Positions 7,393 to 16,137 of a stretch of DNA of 64,000 nucleotides are shown one piece after another. Under the pieces are notes generated by a model. That model had not been told where the DNA came from and made no database searches. It saw only the letters and a program-made list of their open reading frames with translations. The stretch covers positions 124,001 through 188,000 of the forward strand of contig JBJYZC010000003.1 in the NCBI GenBank assembly GCA_046263755.1, given 5' to 3'. The position numbers and the translations under genes were made by a program. Source of the DNA: Lachnocurva sp029100405. Its GTDB lineage: Bacteria > Bacillota > Clostridia > Lachnospirales > Lachnospiraceae. How positions within the stretch are numbered: position 1 is the stretch's first letter; every line of letters starts with the position of its first letter.

Positions 7393-7420
7393 CCGGGGAA
7401 TTATTCCCCGGCCTCTTTTT
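7393..7420. terminator. Second copy of the CCGGGGAAT hairpin, overlapping a minus-strand stop codon
   Basis: The ccggggaattattccccgg hairpin at 7393-7411 with a following T tract on the plus strand repeats the terminator at 7323. Its left part contains the stop codon and last codons of the convergent hydrolase gene, so one hairpin serves as coding end and plus-strand terminator. Confidence 0.75.
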
Positions 7421-8378
7421 TCCAAAACTCCAGGGCTTCTTCCAGCCAGCCCTCTGCATTGGTGCCAATTCCAAGGCCCACTCCATGGGGAACCTGGAAG
7501 AAACGCTGATACAAAAGCGGTATATTCTTCTTCCGAAGCGCTTTCGCTAAAACATCCGTATGTGCACCTGCCTTGACCAAAATGTCATCATCCCCGGTAA
7601 ACATATAGACCGGCGGATAATCGTCATCGATCCATTTCTGTACACAGAGCGAATCTCTTTTTTCCTTTCCCTGGTGGGTACGGAACATGAAGAAATTCCC
7701 CCGCTCCTGGAACCAGATGCCGATCAGGCCTTCCCAGATATTCCAGTAAGGATGCTGCATCCAGTGATTGATATTACTCCAGGGATAACCCAGGATCAGA
7801 GTTCCCGGCTTTTCTGTCCCATAGAGATGCCAGCCGTATTTTCGAGTGCCATAAATACCTGCAAGATTGCCGCCCGCTGAAAAGCCGATCAGGGCATAAC
7901 CGGTCGGGTCTACATTGAACGAATCTGCATGCTCTGTGATAAAGCGGACGCAACGTGCCAGATCCCGCATGGGCGCATGATCCGAGCAGCTGAAGCCGGT
8001 CCGATACTCGAGGACAAAGGCAGTGACCCCATCTTCGTTCAGCTTGGCTGCGACACTGTATCCTTCCGTATCCGTAATCACATGAGCATAACCGCCGCCC
8101 GGAAGAACAATGGCATATTTTCCCCGTTTTCCACTGTCACACGGGAAAATGGTCAGCCGAACATCCCCCAGTTTCTTATCGGCCTGAATTTCCTCCATGG
8201 TATAGAGAGGAAGCTGCCGCCAGCGGCCGGCCCGTTTCAAGTCCTGAACACGTGCTTTCCCCAATTTCTTATTGGTTGCCTTATGATCGACCCAATACAT
8301 CCGGGCCATCATAAATACTGTCAAAGCCAGTGACAGAATGAGATAAATGATGATAACCTGGCGTAACAAATGGCCCAT
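7401..8378 (-). CDS. Membrane-anchored alpha/beta hydrolase (acetyl-esterase/lipase-like)
   Basis: 325 residues. An N-terminal hydrophobic helix (about residues 7-25) looks like an uncleaved signal anchor. The catalytic part shows LPGGGYAHV (oxyanion region, HGGG-like), nucleophile elbow GFSAGG, an Asp in FTGDDD, and His in VPHGVGLG, the order expected for BD-FAE/hormone-sensitive-lipase type esterases such as polysaccharide or small-ester deacetylases. The active site is probably on the outer face of the membrane. It is third in a minus-strand set with the FakA-like protein and another hydrolase, 90 bp behind the latter. The substrate is not predictable from sequence. Confidence 0.82.
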   Translation of the reverse strand: MGHLLRQVIIIYLILSLALTVFMMARMYWVDHKATNKKLGKARVQDLKRAGRWRQLPLYTMEEIQADKKLGDVRLTIFPCDSGKRGKYAIVLPGGGYAHVITDTEGYSVAAKLNEDGVTAFVLEYRTGFSCSDHAPMRDLARCVRFITEHADSFNVDPTGYALIGFSAGGNLAGIYGTRKYGWHLYGTEKPGTLILGYPWSNINHWMQHPYWNIWEGLIGIWFQERGNFFMFRTHQGKEKRDSLCVQKWIDDDYPPVYMFTGDDDILVKAGAHTDVLAKALRKKNIPLLYQRFFQVPHGVGLGIGTNAEGWLEEALEFWKKEAGE

Positions 8379-8468
8379 ATCATTTTACCCTTTCTGGAAT
8401 TTCTTACGATTCATTTCATTATGTGCCGGATTCGAAGCCCTGCCGGGCCCTCCGCCTGAAAAAAAGAA

Positions 8469-9215
8469 CTATTTCCGACTCTCTCCGGAGACAAAATCCC
8501 ATACAGCCTCAGCCGTCCGACTCTGCTGAGTCTTGTGATCAATCCTGGCATTCCCATCGCCGGCCTGGTGACCGTAATCCCCGAACTGTCCGTGATTTCC
8601 GCCATCCAGCACCTCGACCTGACTCGTTTTCAGAGAAACCTTTTCCTTATGAAGGACATGATCCTGACTACCGTAAATGGTCAGAACATCCCCTGCATCT
8701 GTCTTCGGATCGGTCACATAGGAAGCGAGTAAAATCAAACCCGCATAGGGATGCTTCTGACTTCTGAAGGTCTGACCGGCTGCAACACCGCCCAGAGAAT
8801 GCCCGCTCAGATACCAGTTTTTCACATCAAGTTTCTTAAGGTTCGGATAAATATAGTCCGCGGCCTTCATATCAAATACCGCCAAGTCGAAGGGCATCGT
8901 AAGAAGAACGCAGGTAAAGCCTTTTTTTCGGAAAGCATCTAACTGAGGCAGATATGCCCTGGCATCTACCAGCCCGCCCGGATAGAAAATAATTCCTTCG
9001 GACTGCTGATCCGAGTCATCCGGGGTTAGAACTGCATAGCCGTTTTCCCAGGTCAGATGGCCATCAGCTTCCAGCCTCTTCTCGGTCTGCAAAGCTCTGG
9101 CATCCGCAGAATAGGCAGTAGATGCATAAGCTAGGACCAGACAGACTAAGCCCGTAGAAATCAAAAAAAAGATTCCGGCTGCAAGAAAACGTCTGTGATG
9201 TGGCGACTTTATCAT
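8469..9215 (-). CDS. Secreted or membrane-anchored alpha/beta hydrolase
   Basis: 248 residues. An N-terminal transmembrane or signal segment (about residues 9-34, ending near ASTAYSA) is followed by an alpha/beta hydrolase core: FYPGGLVDARAY (oxyanion strand), nucleophile elbow GHSLGG near residue 138, Asp in YGSQDHVL, and His in GGNHGQFGDYG. The catalytic triad appears complete. The fold resembles the PF12695 group, which includes uncharacterised lipase-like proteins. Its start overlaps the stop of the upstream FakA-like gene by four bases (ATGA), indicating translational coupling. The substrate is unknown. Confidence 0.8.
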   Translation of the reverse strand: MIKSPHHRRFLAAGIFFLISTGLVCLVLAYASTAYSADARALQTEKRLEADGHLTWENGYAVLTPDDSDQQSEGIIFYPGGLVDARAYLPQLDAFRKKGFTCVLLTMPFDLAVFDMKAADYIYPNLKKLDVKNWYLSGHSLGGVAAGQTFRSQKHPYAGLILLASYVTDPKTDAGDVLTIYGSQDHVLHKEKVSLKTSQVEVLDGGNHGQFGDYGHQAGDGNARIDHKTQQSRTAEAVWDFVSGESRK

Positions 9216-9481
9216 CCCTGCAGGCCTCTTGTCTGCCGATCCATGTCCTCAACTACAATGTCATAGATCTCGCCCTTGCCAGCGCAATATTCCAGAACCT
9301 TCCAAGGTTCATTGGTGTGAAAATGCAGCTTGATCAAATCTTCATCTCCGACGCAAAGAAGCTCATCCCCTTTGAAATGGTCGGCAATATAATCATGAAT
9401 CTCATCCACATCCAGTTCCTCATCATCTACCGGTTCTAAGAGAAGCTGTGTGTCATAGCGGAATTCGATTGTCTGTGCCAT
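9212..9481 (-). CDS. Stand-alone domain resembling the middle domain of FakA/YloV (DAK2-associated)
   Basis: 89 residues, start supported by AGGAGGA about eight bases upstream. The segment LLCVGDEDLIKLHFHTNEP followed by KVLEYCAGKGEIYDIVVEDM closely follows the pattern of the FakA/YloV domain after the DAK2 kinase domain (VVGDDxLVKVHVHTNxPGKVLEYA...GELxxIKIENM). FakA phosphorylates fatty acids held by DegV-type FakB proteins; this domain alone lacks the kinase part. It is first in a short operon with two hydrolases, one of them overlapping by four bases. Role unknown. It could be a partner or regulatory module, or a remnant of a larger protein. Confidence 0.6.
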   Translation of the reverse strand: MAQTIEFRYDTQLLLEPVDDEELDVDEIHDYIADHFKGDELLCVGDEDLIKLHFHTNEPWKVLEYCAGKGEIYDIVVEDMDRQTRGLQG

Positions 9482-9622
9482 TTTGGTTTCCTCCTGATCT
9501 CAAATGAAAGATGCTGATCACAGTATCCAAAGTACGCTTACGCGTCTTTGCTTCAGTGCCATCAACAAACTGCTCAACATTGCACATATCCTACTGTAAT
9601 ACAGATGACCTTGGAATGAAAT

Positions 9623-9650
9623 ATTATATCACACCTGTGCATGGATTACA
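9623..9650 (-). promoter_or_regulatory. Sigma-A type promoter with extended -10, upstream of the FakA-like gene
   Basis: On the minus strand TGTAAT (9645-9650) is separated by 16 bases from TGaTATAAT, with TATAAT at 9623-9628. It would give a leader of about 135 nt before the ATG at 9481. Confidence 0.6.
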
Positions 9651-9651
9651 T

Positions 9652-12141
9652 TCATAGGTTTTTTCGTCTTTTATTTTCCCTACTCCTATTCTTCCCTTTG
9701 CTTTTCACAAACCTTCCTCTCCTCTTTCGCCCGGTCCTCTCATCCACCTTCCGGTTCACCCAGTCTGCAAACCTGGTCAGATAGCGCATACAGGGTTCCG
9801 TCGCAATAGCAAAGAGAACAAAAAGCATGGCGCATTTGGTCGAGACAAAGCTGATTCCAAAGAGATCGTTGAAGAAGATCCCTGTAAAAAGCAGTCCGGC
9901 AATACAGCCCGTAATGACCGCGATTCGGTAAGCATTCCATGGTGCGCTGATGTTCAATAGAATGATAAAACCTACGATCGCAAGAAGAAAGGTTGCTGCC
10001 ACCGAGACATCCCGCCCTGACACGCCAAAAGTATCTGCAAAGACGACCATAGCGGCGATTGCCAGAAAGTCCGTCAATGCAGCCGGCAGTGCCCGAATGA
10101 GGACTCTCCGCATAAAGTGCTCCTTGATCCTCTGGCGGTTCGGCTCCATAGCGAGAAAGAAAGCCGGTATTCCAATATTGAAAGCAGAAATCAGAGAGAT
10201 CTGATTCGGTTCCAGAGGATACTGAATGATCGAGAAAATGGAAAACAGACCCAGAAGAACCGAGAAAATATTCTTTACCAGAAAAAGCGTTGCCGACCGC
10301 TCAATATTATTGATGATCCGCCTGCCCTCTCCGACGATCTCCGGAAGATGGGAAAACTCAGAATCCAGAAGGGCCACCTGGGCCGACTGCACCGCTGCAT
10401 CGGAACCGGATGCCATTGCGATCGAACAATCAGAGTCCTTCATGGCAAGGATATCATTGACACCATCGCCCGTCATGGCAACCGTATGTCCCTGGGCTTT
10501 TAATTCCTGCACGATCGTGCGTTTCTGTTCCGGCGTCACCCGACCGAAGACCGTCATCGTCTGGACGGCCCTTCGAATTTCCTCCCTTGTTTTCAAAGTG
10601 GAAGCATCGACATAACGGTCTGCATTTTCAATGCCTGCCTGCCTGGCCACATTCGATACCGTCACAGGATTGTCTCCGGAAATCACCCGGATCGAGACGC
10701 CCTGCTTTCGGAAAAAGCGGAAGGTCCTGGGCGCATTTTCCCGGACCGGATTCTGAAGAAGAGTGAAAAAGAGCGCCTCTGCCTCAGAAAGGCCCATCCC
10801 CTTTTTCGGCAGCTGGTCTTTCCCTTCTCCGACAAGGCGGGCAAAGACCATCACGCGGTAGCCCTTTTCGGCATAGCTGTCGACCTGCTGCCGGTACTTT
10901 TCAAAATTCTTACCCAGAATGATCTCGGGTGCCCCGAAAAGGTAAACCCCATCGGAAAAAGCCACTCCGGAGTACTTATTCCGCGAGCTGAAGGGAAGGA
11001 CCTCCTTAGCCGGGAAATTTCGATTGGAAGGAAAATAAGAACGGATGGCCTGCATGGAAATATTGTCATCCGTCTGAGCCGAGAGATAAGAGCCGAAGCG
11101 GAGAACCAGTTCCGAATTCAGTTTTTCCTCCACTGACCGCGGTTTTCCGGGATTCCCATCGGCATCCGGTTTCAAAATGTCAGCCTCCTCGCCGGGCAGA
11201 ACACAGTCTGCAACCAGCATCTTGGTATCTGTAATGGTTCCGGTCTTATCTACACAGAGGACATCGACCCGGGCCAGGCTCTCAATACTCTTCATATCAT
11301 GCAGCATGACCTTCTGCAGGGCAAGCCTTGCAGCACTCATGGCAAGAGTTACACTGACCAGGAGGTAGAGTCCTTCGGGAATCATACCGAGAACAACGGC
11401 TACCATGGAAGAAACCGAAGCCTGAAAAGAACTGCCTCTCCAGAACATGCCCTGGATAAATAACATCAGGCCGATTGGAATCAAAAGGACACCCATGACT
11501 CGGACCAGACGGTCAATCGACCGCACCATCTCCGATTGCTCCCCGTTTGACATCTCCCTTGCTTCCCTGGTCAGTCTGGACAGATAAGAATTTTCCCCGA
11601 CCTTTGTCAGTCTGGCAAAACATCTGCCGGATACGACAAAGGATCCGGACATGAGATTCATCCCCGGTTTCTTCTCAATCTCATCTGCTTCACCGGTGAG
11701 TAGTGCTTCATTGACAGAAACCGTCCCCTTCTCCACTCTGGCATCGGCCGGGATCTGATCTCCACTCTGCAGAAGAACCAGATCATGTAAAACCAGCTTG
11801 TCGATCGGAATTTCTCTGACTTCCCCGTCTCTCATGACATGGGCAGCCATTGTGTTCATGATAGACAGCTTATCCAAAACACTCTTCGCATAGATCTCCT
11901 GGGCAATGCCGATCAGAGTATTGGCAATAATGACCGGGAGAAAAGTCAGTCCCCGGAAATTCCCGGAGACAATCAAAAGAATCGTCAGAATCAGAAAGAT
12001 CAGGTTAAAATAAGTAAGTACATTCTCACGAATAATATCCCCGACTGTTTTCTGGGTCTTATCACTTTGAATATTCTGATTTCCTTTTCTGATTTCTTCG
12101 GCTGCCTCCCTTGAGGTCAGACCCTGAATCGTTTCTTCCAT
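9652..12141 (-). CDS. P-type cation-transporting ATPase (CtpE-like, probably Ca2+)
   Basis: 829 residues with the full P-type set: actuator motif TGEAD at 149-153, PEGL in the transport helix at 255-258, phosphorylation motif DKTGT at 298-302, and hinge TGDGVND at 557-563. Hydrophobic segments precede and follow the cytoplasmic domains. The PEGL...SVTLAMSAARLA helix and a short N-terminus without metal-binding domains resemble mycobacterial CtpE and related Ca2+ or cation pumps rather than heavy-metal pumps; the ion is inferred. The C-terminus ends in a highly basic tail of about 30 residues. A 17-bp tandem duplication (12153-12186) lies just before the start codon. Confidence 0.85.
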   Translation of the reverse strand: MEETIQGLTSREAAEEIRKGNQNIQSDKTQKTVGDIIRENVLTYFNLIFLILTILLIVSGNFRGLTFLPVIIANTLIGIAQEIYAKSVLDKLSIMNTMAAHVMRDGEVREIPIDKLVLHDLVLLQSGDQIPADARVEKGTVSVNEALLTGEADEIEKKPGMNLMSGSFVVSGRCFARLTKVGENSYLSRLTREAREMSNGEQSEMVRSIDRLVRVMGVLLIPIGLMLFIQGMFWRGSSFQASVSSMVAVVLGMIPEGLYLLVSVTLAMSAARLALQKVMLHDMKSIESLARVDVLCVDKTGTITDTKMLVADCVLPGEEADILKPDADGNPGKPRSVEEKLNSELVLRFGSYLSAQTDDNISMQAIRSYFPSNRNFPAKEVLPFSSRNKYSGVAFSDGVYLFGAPEIILGKNFEKYRQQVDSYAEKGYRVMVFARLVGEGKDQLPKKGMGLSEAEALFFTLLQNPVRENAPRTFRFFRKQGVSIRVISGDNPVTVSNVARQAGIENADRYVDASTLKTREEIRRAVQTMTVFGRVTPEQKRTIVQELKAQGHTVAMTGDGVNDILAMKDSDCSIAMASGSDAAVQSAQVALLDSEFSHLPEIVGEGRRIINNIERSATLFLVKNIFSVLLGLFSIFSIIQYPLEPNQISLISAFNIGIPAFFLAMEPNRQRIKEHFMRRVLIRALPAALTDFLAIAAMVVFADTFGVSGRDVSVAATFLLAIVGFIILLNISAPWNAYRIAVITGCIAGLLFTGIFFNDLFGISFVSTKCAMLFVLFAIATEPCMRYLTRFADWVNRKVDERTGRKRRGRFVKSKGKNRSRENKRRKNL

Positions 12142-12152
12142 AAATCACCTGT

Positions 12153-12186
12153 TGACTGATATTCTCTTGTGACTGATATTCTCTTG
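12153..12186. repeat. 17-bp tandem duplication upstream of the P-type ATPase
   Basis: tgactgatattctcttg occurs twice in direct succession (12153-12169 and 12170-12186), within 45 bp of the start codon at 12141, in the leader region. Confidence 0.9.
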
Positions 12187-12236
12187 CTTACAACTTTATT
12201 CCAGTCTGAGCTTCCCTGTTATTCAAATGACAAGCC

Positions 12237-12956
12237 TCACCGCATCACGGCCAGACTGAAGATCCAGTAAACCAGAAACAAGATCATGACCGGGACAATG
12301 GCAACTCCGCCATGGCGGCGGATAAAAGCCGGTTTCTGATCCTTGGACAGTTTCTTTACCTTACTCAAAAGACGACTGATATGCTCGAGATAGATCCGAT
12401 CTCCGAAGAGTGCCATGGATACATCCAGGATCAGCGAAATGATCATTGCCAGCTGAGAACGGAAAATGAGGCCGAAAAAGCCGGCCATCAGTATGGTTAC
12501 AATCGACATGGGATACATTTTCCGATAGGCAAACCAGATGGGTCCCAGGAGAAAGGCGCCCCAGTTCCATCCGAAAAGGCGGTTTTTCTCCCGCATCTTC
12601 TTGAACTTTTCTCCATAACCGAAGGCACCGGGCCCGATCAGAAGTTCCTCGTCCGTAAGCCCTGCCTCGCCGGACTCCAGGCGCTTTAACAGATCCTGCA
12701 GGTCTCCCTCATCCTGCCAGTCATAATCGGCAATGGGGTCTTTTTTATTTTCTGCATCCTTGCCATAACGCTCTTCCCAGATATTACGCGGGCCCTGCTT
12801 CTCTCCAACGGCAGCCGGCTCTCCATCGGCAGTCGGCTCTCCCTCTGCAAAAGGGTCTTCCCTTATGACGGTCTCCGGCGTCACAGGGGTTTTGCAGGCA
12901 TAGCATATTTTCGAATGATCTGCGAGTCTGGCTCCGCAATTTTTACAGATCAGCAT
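12237..12956 (-). CDS. Zinc-ribbon DUF2628 membrane protein
   Basis: 239 residues. The N-terminus carries a zinc ribbon (CKNCG and CYAC), followed by an acidic, disordered linker with EPTADGEPAAVGE repeats. A DUF2628-type segment FGWNWGAFLLGPIWFAYRKMY is followed by two or three transmembrane helices, with another hydrophobic helix at the very C-terminus. Zinc-ribbon plus DUF2628 proteins are common in Firmicutes and of unknown function, probably in the cytoplasmic membrane with the ribbon inside. It stands upstream of the P-type ATPase in the same direction, with a 95-bp gap, and divergent from hisC. Confidence 0.75.
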   Translation of the reverse strand: MLICKNCGARLADHSKICYACKTPVTPETVIREDPFAEGEPTADGEPAAVGEKQGPRNIWEERYGKDAENKKDPIADYDWQDEGDLQDLLKRLESGEAGLTDEELLIGPGAFGYGEKFKKMREKNRLFGWNWGAFLLGPIWFAYRKMYPMSIVTILMAGFFGLIFRSQLAMIISLILDVSMALFGDRIYLEHISRLLSKVKKLSKDQKPAFIRRHGGVAIVPVMILFLVYWIFSLAVMR

Positions 12957-13052
12957 AGTATCACCTTCTCATTTCATGCTTTTTCGTCTACTTTACAATA
13001 CCACAAAACCGCATCCGAATGCCAAGAAAGACTCTTGTTTCTAACTTAAATC

Positions 13053-13081
13053 TTGATTTGTGCTTCCATTTGGTTTATAAC
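13053..13081 (+). promoter_or_regulatory. Probable promoter of the histidine operon
   Basis: TTGATT (13053-13058) and TATAAC (13076-13081) are separated by 17 bases, 55 bp before the hisC start. The resulting leader of under 50 nt leaves no room for a T-box or leader-peptide attenuator. Confidence 0.55.
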
Positions 13082-13136
13082 TTTAGCAAGTTAACACGCA
13101 AAAGAGATTTTAGAATAAAGGGATAAAAATACAGAT

Positions 13137-14204
13137 ATGTCAAAATTTCTCAACCGTCTTTATCAGGATCTGACCCCTTATACACCGGGAGAGCAGCCTC
13201 AGGACAAGAAGTATATCAAATTGAATACCAACGAGTCTCCTTTCCCGCCAGCGCCTGGAGTCATTGATGCTGTGAATCAGAAGGAGGCTGAAAACCTCCG
13301 CCTCTATTCAGACCCTGAACTAAAACCATTGAAAGCTGCCCTGGCTATTGCCTATGGACTGGATCCTTCGAATGTCTTCGTCTCCAACGGATCGGATGAG
13401 GCCCTGAATTACGCCTTCATGGCCTTCGGACAGGATGGTATCCTTTTCCCTGACATCACCTACGGCTTCTACAAAGTCCTGGTCGAGGCCAACCATCTTC
13501 CCTATGAGGAGAAAGCCCTCCGAAAGGACTTCACCATCGATATTTCTGATTATACAAATGTAGACCAGGCCGTTTGTATCGCTAACCCCAATGCACCAAC
13601 CGGTCTCCTGTTATCTCTTGATGACATTCGGTCGATTGCCCGATCCAACCCCGGGCATGTGGTCATGATCGATGAGGCCTATATTGACTTTGGCGGCCAG
13701 ACTGCCATTCCCCTGACAAAGGAGTTCGATAATCTTTTAGTCATCCAGACCTTCAGTAAGTCCAGGTCTCTGGCAGGCGCCCGTGTCGGCTATGCCATCG
13801 GCCCAAAGGCCCTGATTCAGGATCTCGAAACGATAAAATTTGCCCTGAATCCTTATAATGTCAACCGGATCTCCATGGCCTGTGCCATTGCAGCCGTCGA
13901 GGATCCTGCCTATTATCAGGCAAGGATCCGGGAAATCAAGGCCAATCGTGCCTATACGGAAGACGCCCTGGAAAAACTCGGTTTCCAGGTGATCCCTTCT
14001 TCCTCCAATTTTGTCTTTGCCCGTCATCCCGCTTACAACGGAGAAAAGCTCTATCAGGATTTGAAGGCAAATGGCATCCTGGTTCGTCATTTCACCGATC
14101 CGAAGATCACTTCCTATAACCGGATCACCATCGGAGCCATGGAAGAAATGGAGGCCTTGATCCGGACGATCGAAAGCCTCTTGGACAAAGCCGGTATCAA
14201 ATAG
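13137..14204 (+). CDS. hisC: Histidinol-phosphate aminotransferase
   Basis: 355 residues, class II-fold PLP enzyme that converts imidazole acetol phosphate plus glutamate to histidinol phosphate. Visible are LNTNESPFPPAPGV near the N-terminus, the FVSNGSDEALNYAF phosphate-binding segment, NPNAPTG, the DEAYIDFGG motif with its PLP-contacting Asp, and the lysine in TFSKSRSLAGARVGYA. Length is normal. It is the first gene of the his cluster, divergent from the DUF2628 gene. Confidence 0.95.
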   Translation: MSKFLNRLYQDLTPYTPGEQPQDKKYIKLNTNESPFPPAPGVIDAVNQKEAENLRLYSDPELKPLKAALAIAYGLDPSNVFVSNGSDEALNYAFMAFGQDGILFPDITYGFYKVLVEANHLPYEEKALRKDFTIDISDYTNVDQAVCIANPNAPTGLLLSLDDIRSIARSNPGHVVMIDEAYIDFGGQTAIPLTKEFDNLLVIQTFSKSRSLAGARVGYAIGPKALIQDLETIKFALNPYNVNRISMACAIAAVEDPAYYQARIREIKANRAYTEDALEKLGFQVIPSSSNFVFARHPAYNGEKLYQDLKANGILVRHFTDPKITSYNRITIGAMEEMEALIRTIESLLDKAGIK

Positions 14205-14331
14205 AGTGAACTCTTGCCATATCAAAAGGTTTTTGGCATCTATTTCGCATCTATTTCATAGAATAAAAGCCCTGCTGTTTGCTATACTATTACTAAAAAC
14301 AACACTGATCTGATCAAGAAAGGAGCCTGCC

Positions 14332-14919
14332 ATGAGAGCTGCTGAAGTCAGCCGCACAACAACAGAAACCGATATCCGGCTCACCTTAAATCTGGATGGA
14401 AGCGGCCAGTCCGATATCCACACCGGGGTTGGTTTTCTCGACCATATGCTGACCCTTTTTGCCCGCCATGCCAACTTTGATCTGGCCCTGATCTGCAAGG
14501 GAGATACCTGGGTAGACGACCACCACAGCGTAGAGGATATCGGTATTACTCTTGGCGCTGCCTTTCGCGAAGCGCTCACAGACAAGCGTGGGATCTGCCG
14601 CTACGCTTCGCTGGCGCTTCCCATGGACGAAGCACTTGTTCTGGTAGCGGTCGATATTTCCGGCCGGGGCCAGGCCTTCACCGACCTGACCTTCCCTTCC
14701 GAAAAAATCGGAAGCTTCGATACGGAGCTGGTGAAGGAATTTTTCCTGGCTCTGGCAGCCAATGCCGGAATCACGCTTCATGTCAGGAAACTGACCGGAG
14801 AAAACAGCCACCATATCGCTGAGGCTGCCTTCAAGGGACTGGGACATGCCCTTCGCGCTGCAGTTTCCATCGACCCAAAGCAGGCTGATCGCATTCCTTC
14901 CACCAAGGGACTCCTGTAA
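14332..14919 (+). CDS. hisB: Imidazoleglycerol-phosphate dehydratase
   Basis: 195 residues, monofunctional. It dehydrates imidazole glycerol phosphate to imidazole acetol phosphate. Both metal-binding motifs are present: DDHHSVEDIG and SHHIAEAAFKGLGHAL, plus the N-terminal GVGFLDHMLTLFARH. The start follows GAAAGGAG. The 127-bp gap to hisC holds a duplicated gcatctatttc and a TATACT box at about 14284, so an internal promoter is possible but weakly supported. Confidence 0.96.
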   Translation: MRAAEVSRTTTETDIRLTLNLDGSGQSDIHTGVGFLDHMLTLFARHANFDLALICKGDTWVDDHHSVEDIGITLGAAFREALTDKRGICRYASLALPMDEALVLVAVDISGRGQAFTDLTFPSEKIGSFDTELVKEFFLALAANAGITLHVRKLTGENSHHIAEAAFKGLGHALRAAVSIDPKQADRIPSTKGLL

Positions 14920-15048
14920 AAGGCCCCTTAGAATCGCAGGAACTTGTTTAGAAAGGGGATCTGGCAGACAAAAGCGAACTGCTGTCTCTGCCTTCCTTAT
15001 GTCTTGTTCACCAACACGATCCGAAAATTTTGAAAGAAGACCAACCGC

Positions 15049-16137
15049 ATGATCGAACAGAAATTAAATGCCTTATATGAGACCTACGGCTACCGGAAAT
15101 TCAAGATCTCCAAATTTGAACCCTATGATCTCTATGCCGATAACCGGGACTTTTTGAAATCCAGCCAGCTCATCACCTTTACGGATCTGGACGGATCCCT
15201 TCTCGCTCTAAAACCCGATGTCACCTTAAGCATTGTAAAGTCCAACAGTGGCGGCGAGGAAAAGGTCTATTATAATGAGACCGTCTACCGTCCCAAGGAA
15301 AACCACTACCGGGAGATCCTCCAGGCCGGCGTGGAACGGATCGGGAAGATCGATCGTTTCTCTGAAGCCGAAGTCATCGCCCTGGCTGCAAAATCCATTC
15401 AACTCATCAGTAAAAAGTACATCATCCGCCTTTCGGATGCGGCTTTTCTCGGGGAACTTTTTCAGGTTTTCGGCATCAGCCCTTCCACCCGGGAAGAACT
15501 GCTTGTCATGTTTTCCATGAAGAACACCTCGGGAATCGATGAAATGGTGAAGGATGGCCGCCTGACCCTTGCCAGTGCAGACAGCATCCGCCATCTCATA
15601 GACCTCTATCTCCCCTTCCGCGAAGGCGTGGAAGAAATCCGGAAATATGCTTTTTCCAACGCTTCCATGGAGATGGTTCGTAATCTCTCTGACCTTGCCA
15701 GGGTCCTCGATGCCTATGGTGTTCTGGACTCTATTTACCTGGATTTCTCTCTTGTCAATTCTATGGACTACTATAATGGCATACTCTTTCAGGGAGCTGT
15801 TGCCGAGATTCCTTTCACCATCCTGACCGGTGGCCGTTACGACCGGCTGCCTGAGAAAATGGGAAAGAAAGAGGGTGCCATCGGCTTCGCCCTGGATCTG
15901 GATCTGGTGGAAAATTATCTTTCCAAGCCGAAAACCTATGATGTGGATGATCTATTGGTCTATTCCGAGGAGGAAGATCCGGCAAAACTTGCCTCCATCG
16001 TGGAAGGCCTGATTGCCAGGGGGCACAAGGTCCGCACGGTCCGCGAAGATGAAAGGAAGACCATGGAGCAGAAAGTCAATGCACGATCTGTGCTGAATCC
16101 GACGGAAGCAGAGAAGGAGATCAAATCCAATGATTAA
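15049..16137 (+). CDS. hisZ: ATP phosphoribosyltransferase regulatory subunit
   Basis: 362 residues, a paralogue of histidyl-tRNA synthetase catalytic cores that lacks aminoacylation and forms the hetero-octamer with short HisG. Class II motifs are recognisable: YGYRKFKISKFEP, RPKENHYREILQAGVERIG (motif 2-like), and GGRYDRLPEKMGKKEGAIGFALD (motif 3-like). Its end overlaps hisG by eight bases, consistent with coupled synthesis of the two subunits. Confidence 0.9.
   Translation: MIEQKLNALYETYGYRKFKISKFEPYDLYADNRDFLKSSQLITFTDLDGSLLALKPDVTLSIVKSNSGGEEKVYYNETVYRPKENHYREILQAGVERIGKIDRFSEAEVIALAAKSIQLISKKYIIRLSDAAFLGELFQVFGISPSTREELLVMFSMKNTSGIDEMVKDGRLTLASADSIRHLIDLYLPFREGVEEIRKYAFSNASMEMVRNLSDLARVLDAYGVLDSIYLDFSLVNSMDYYNGILFQGAVAEIPFTILTGGRYDRLPEKMGKKEGAIGFALDLDLVENYLSKPKTYDVDDLLVYSEEEDPAKLASIVEGLIARGHKVRTVREDERKTMEQKVNARSVLNPTEAEKEIKSND

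Noticed and set aside
7323..7420. Insertion sequence formed by the two similar CCGGGGAAT hairpins
   Set aside because: The hairpins are direct terminator copies, not inverted ends, and nothing between them could encode a transposase.
6749..7486. Minus-strand frame of 245 codons opposite the cytidylate-kinase-like gene
   Set aside because: Antisense shadow that passes through two terminators; no recognised domain.
12957..13136. T-box or His-leader attenuator before hisC
   Set aside because: The promoter lies only 55 bp before hisC; no specifier stem, T-box sequence, His-rich leader peptide or terminator is visible.
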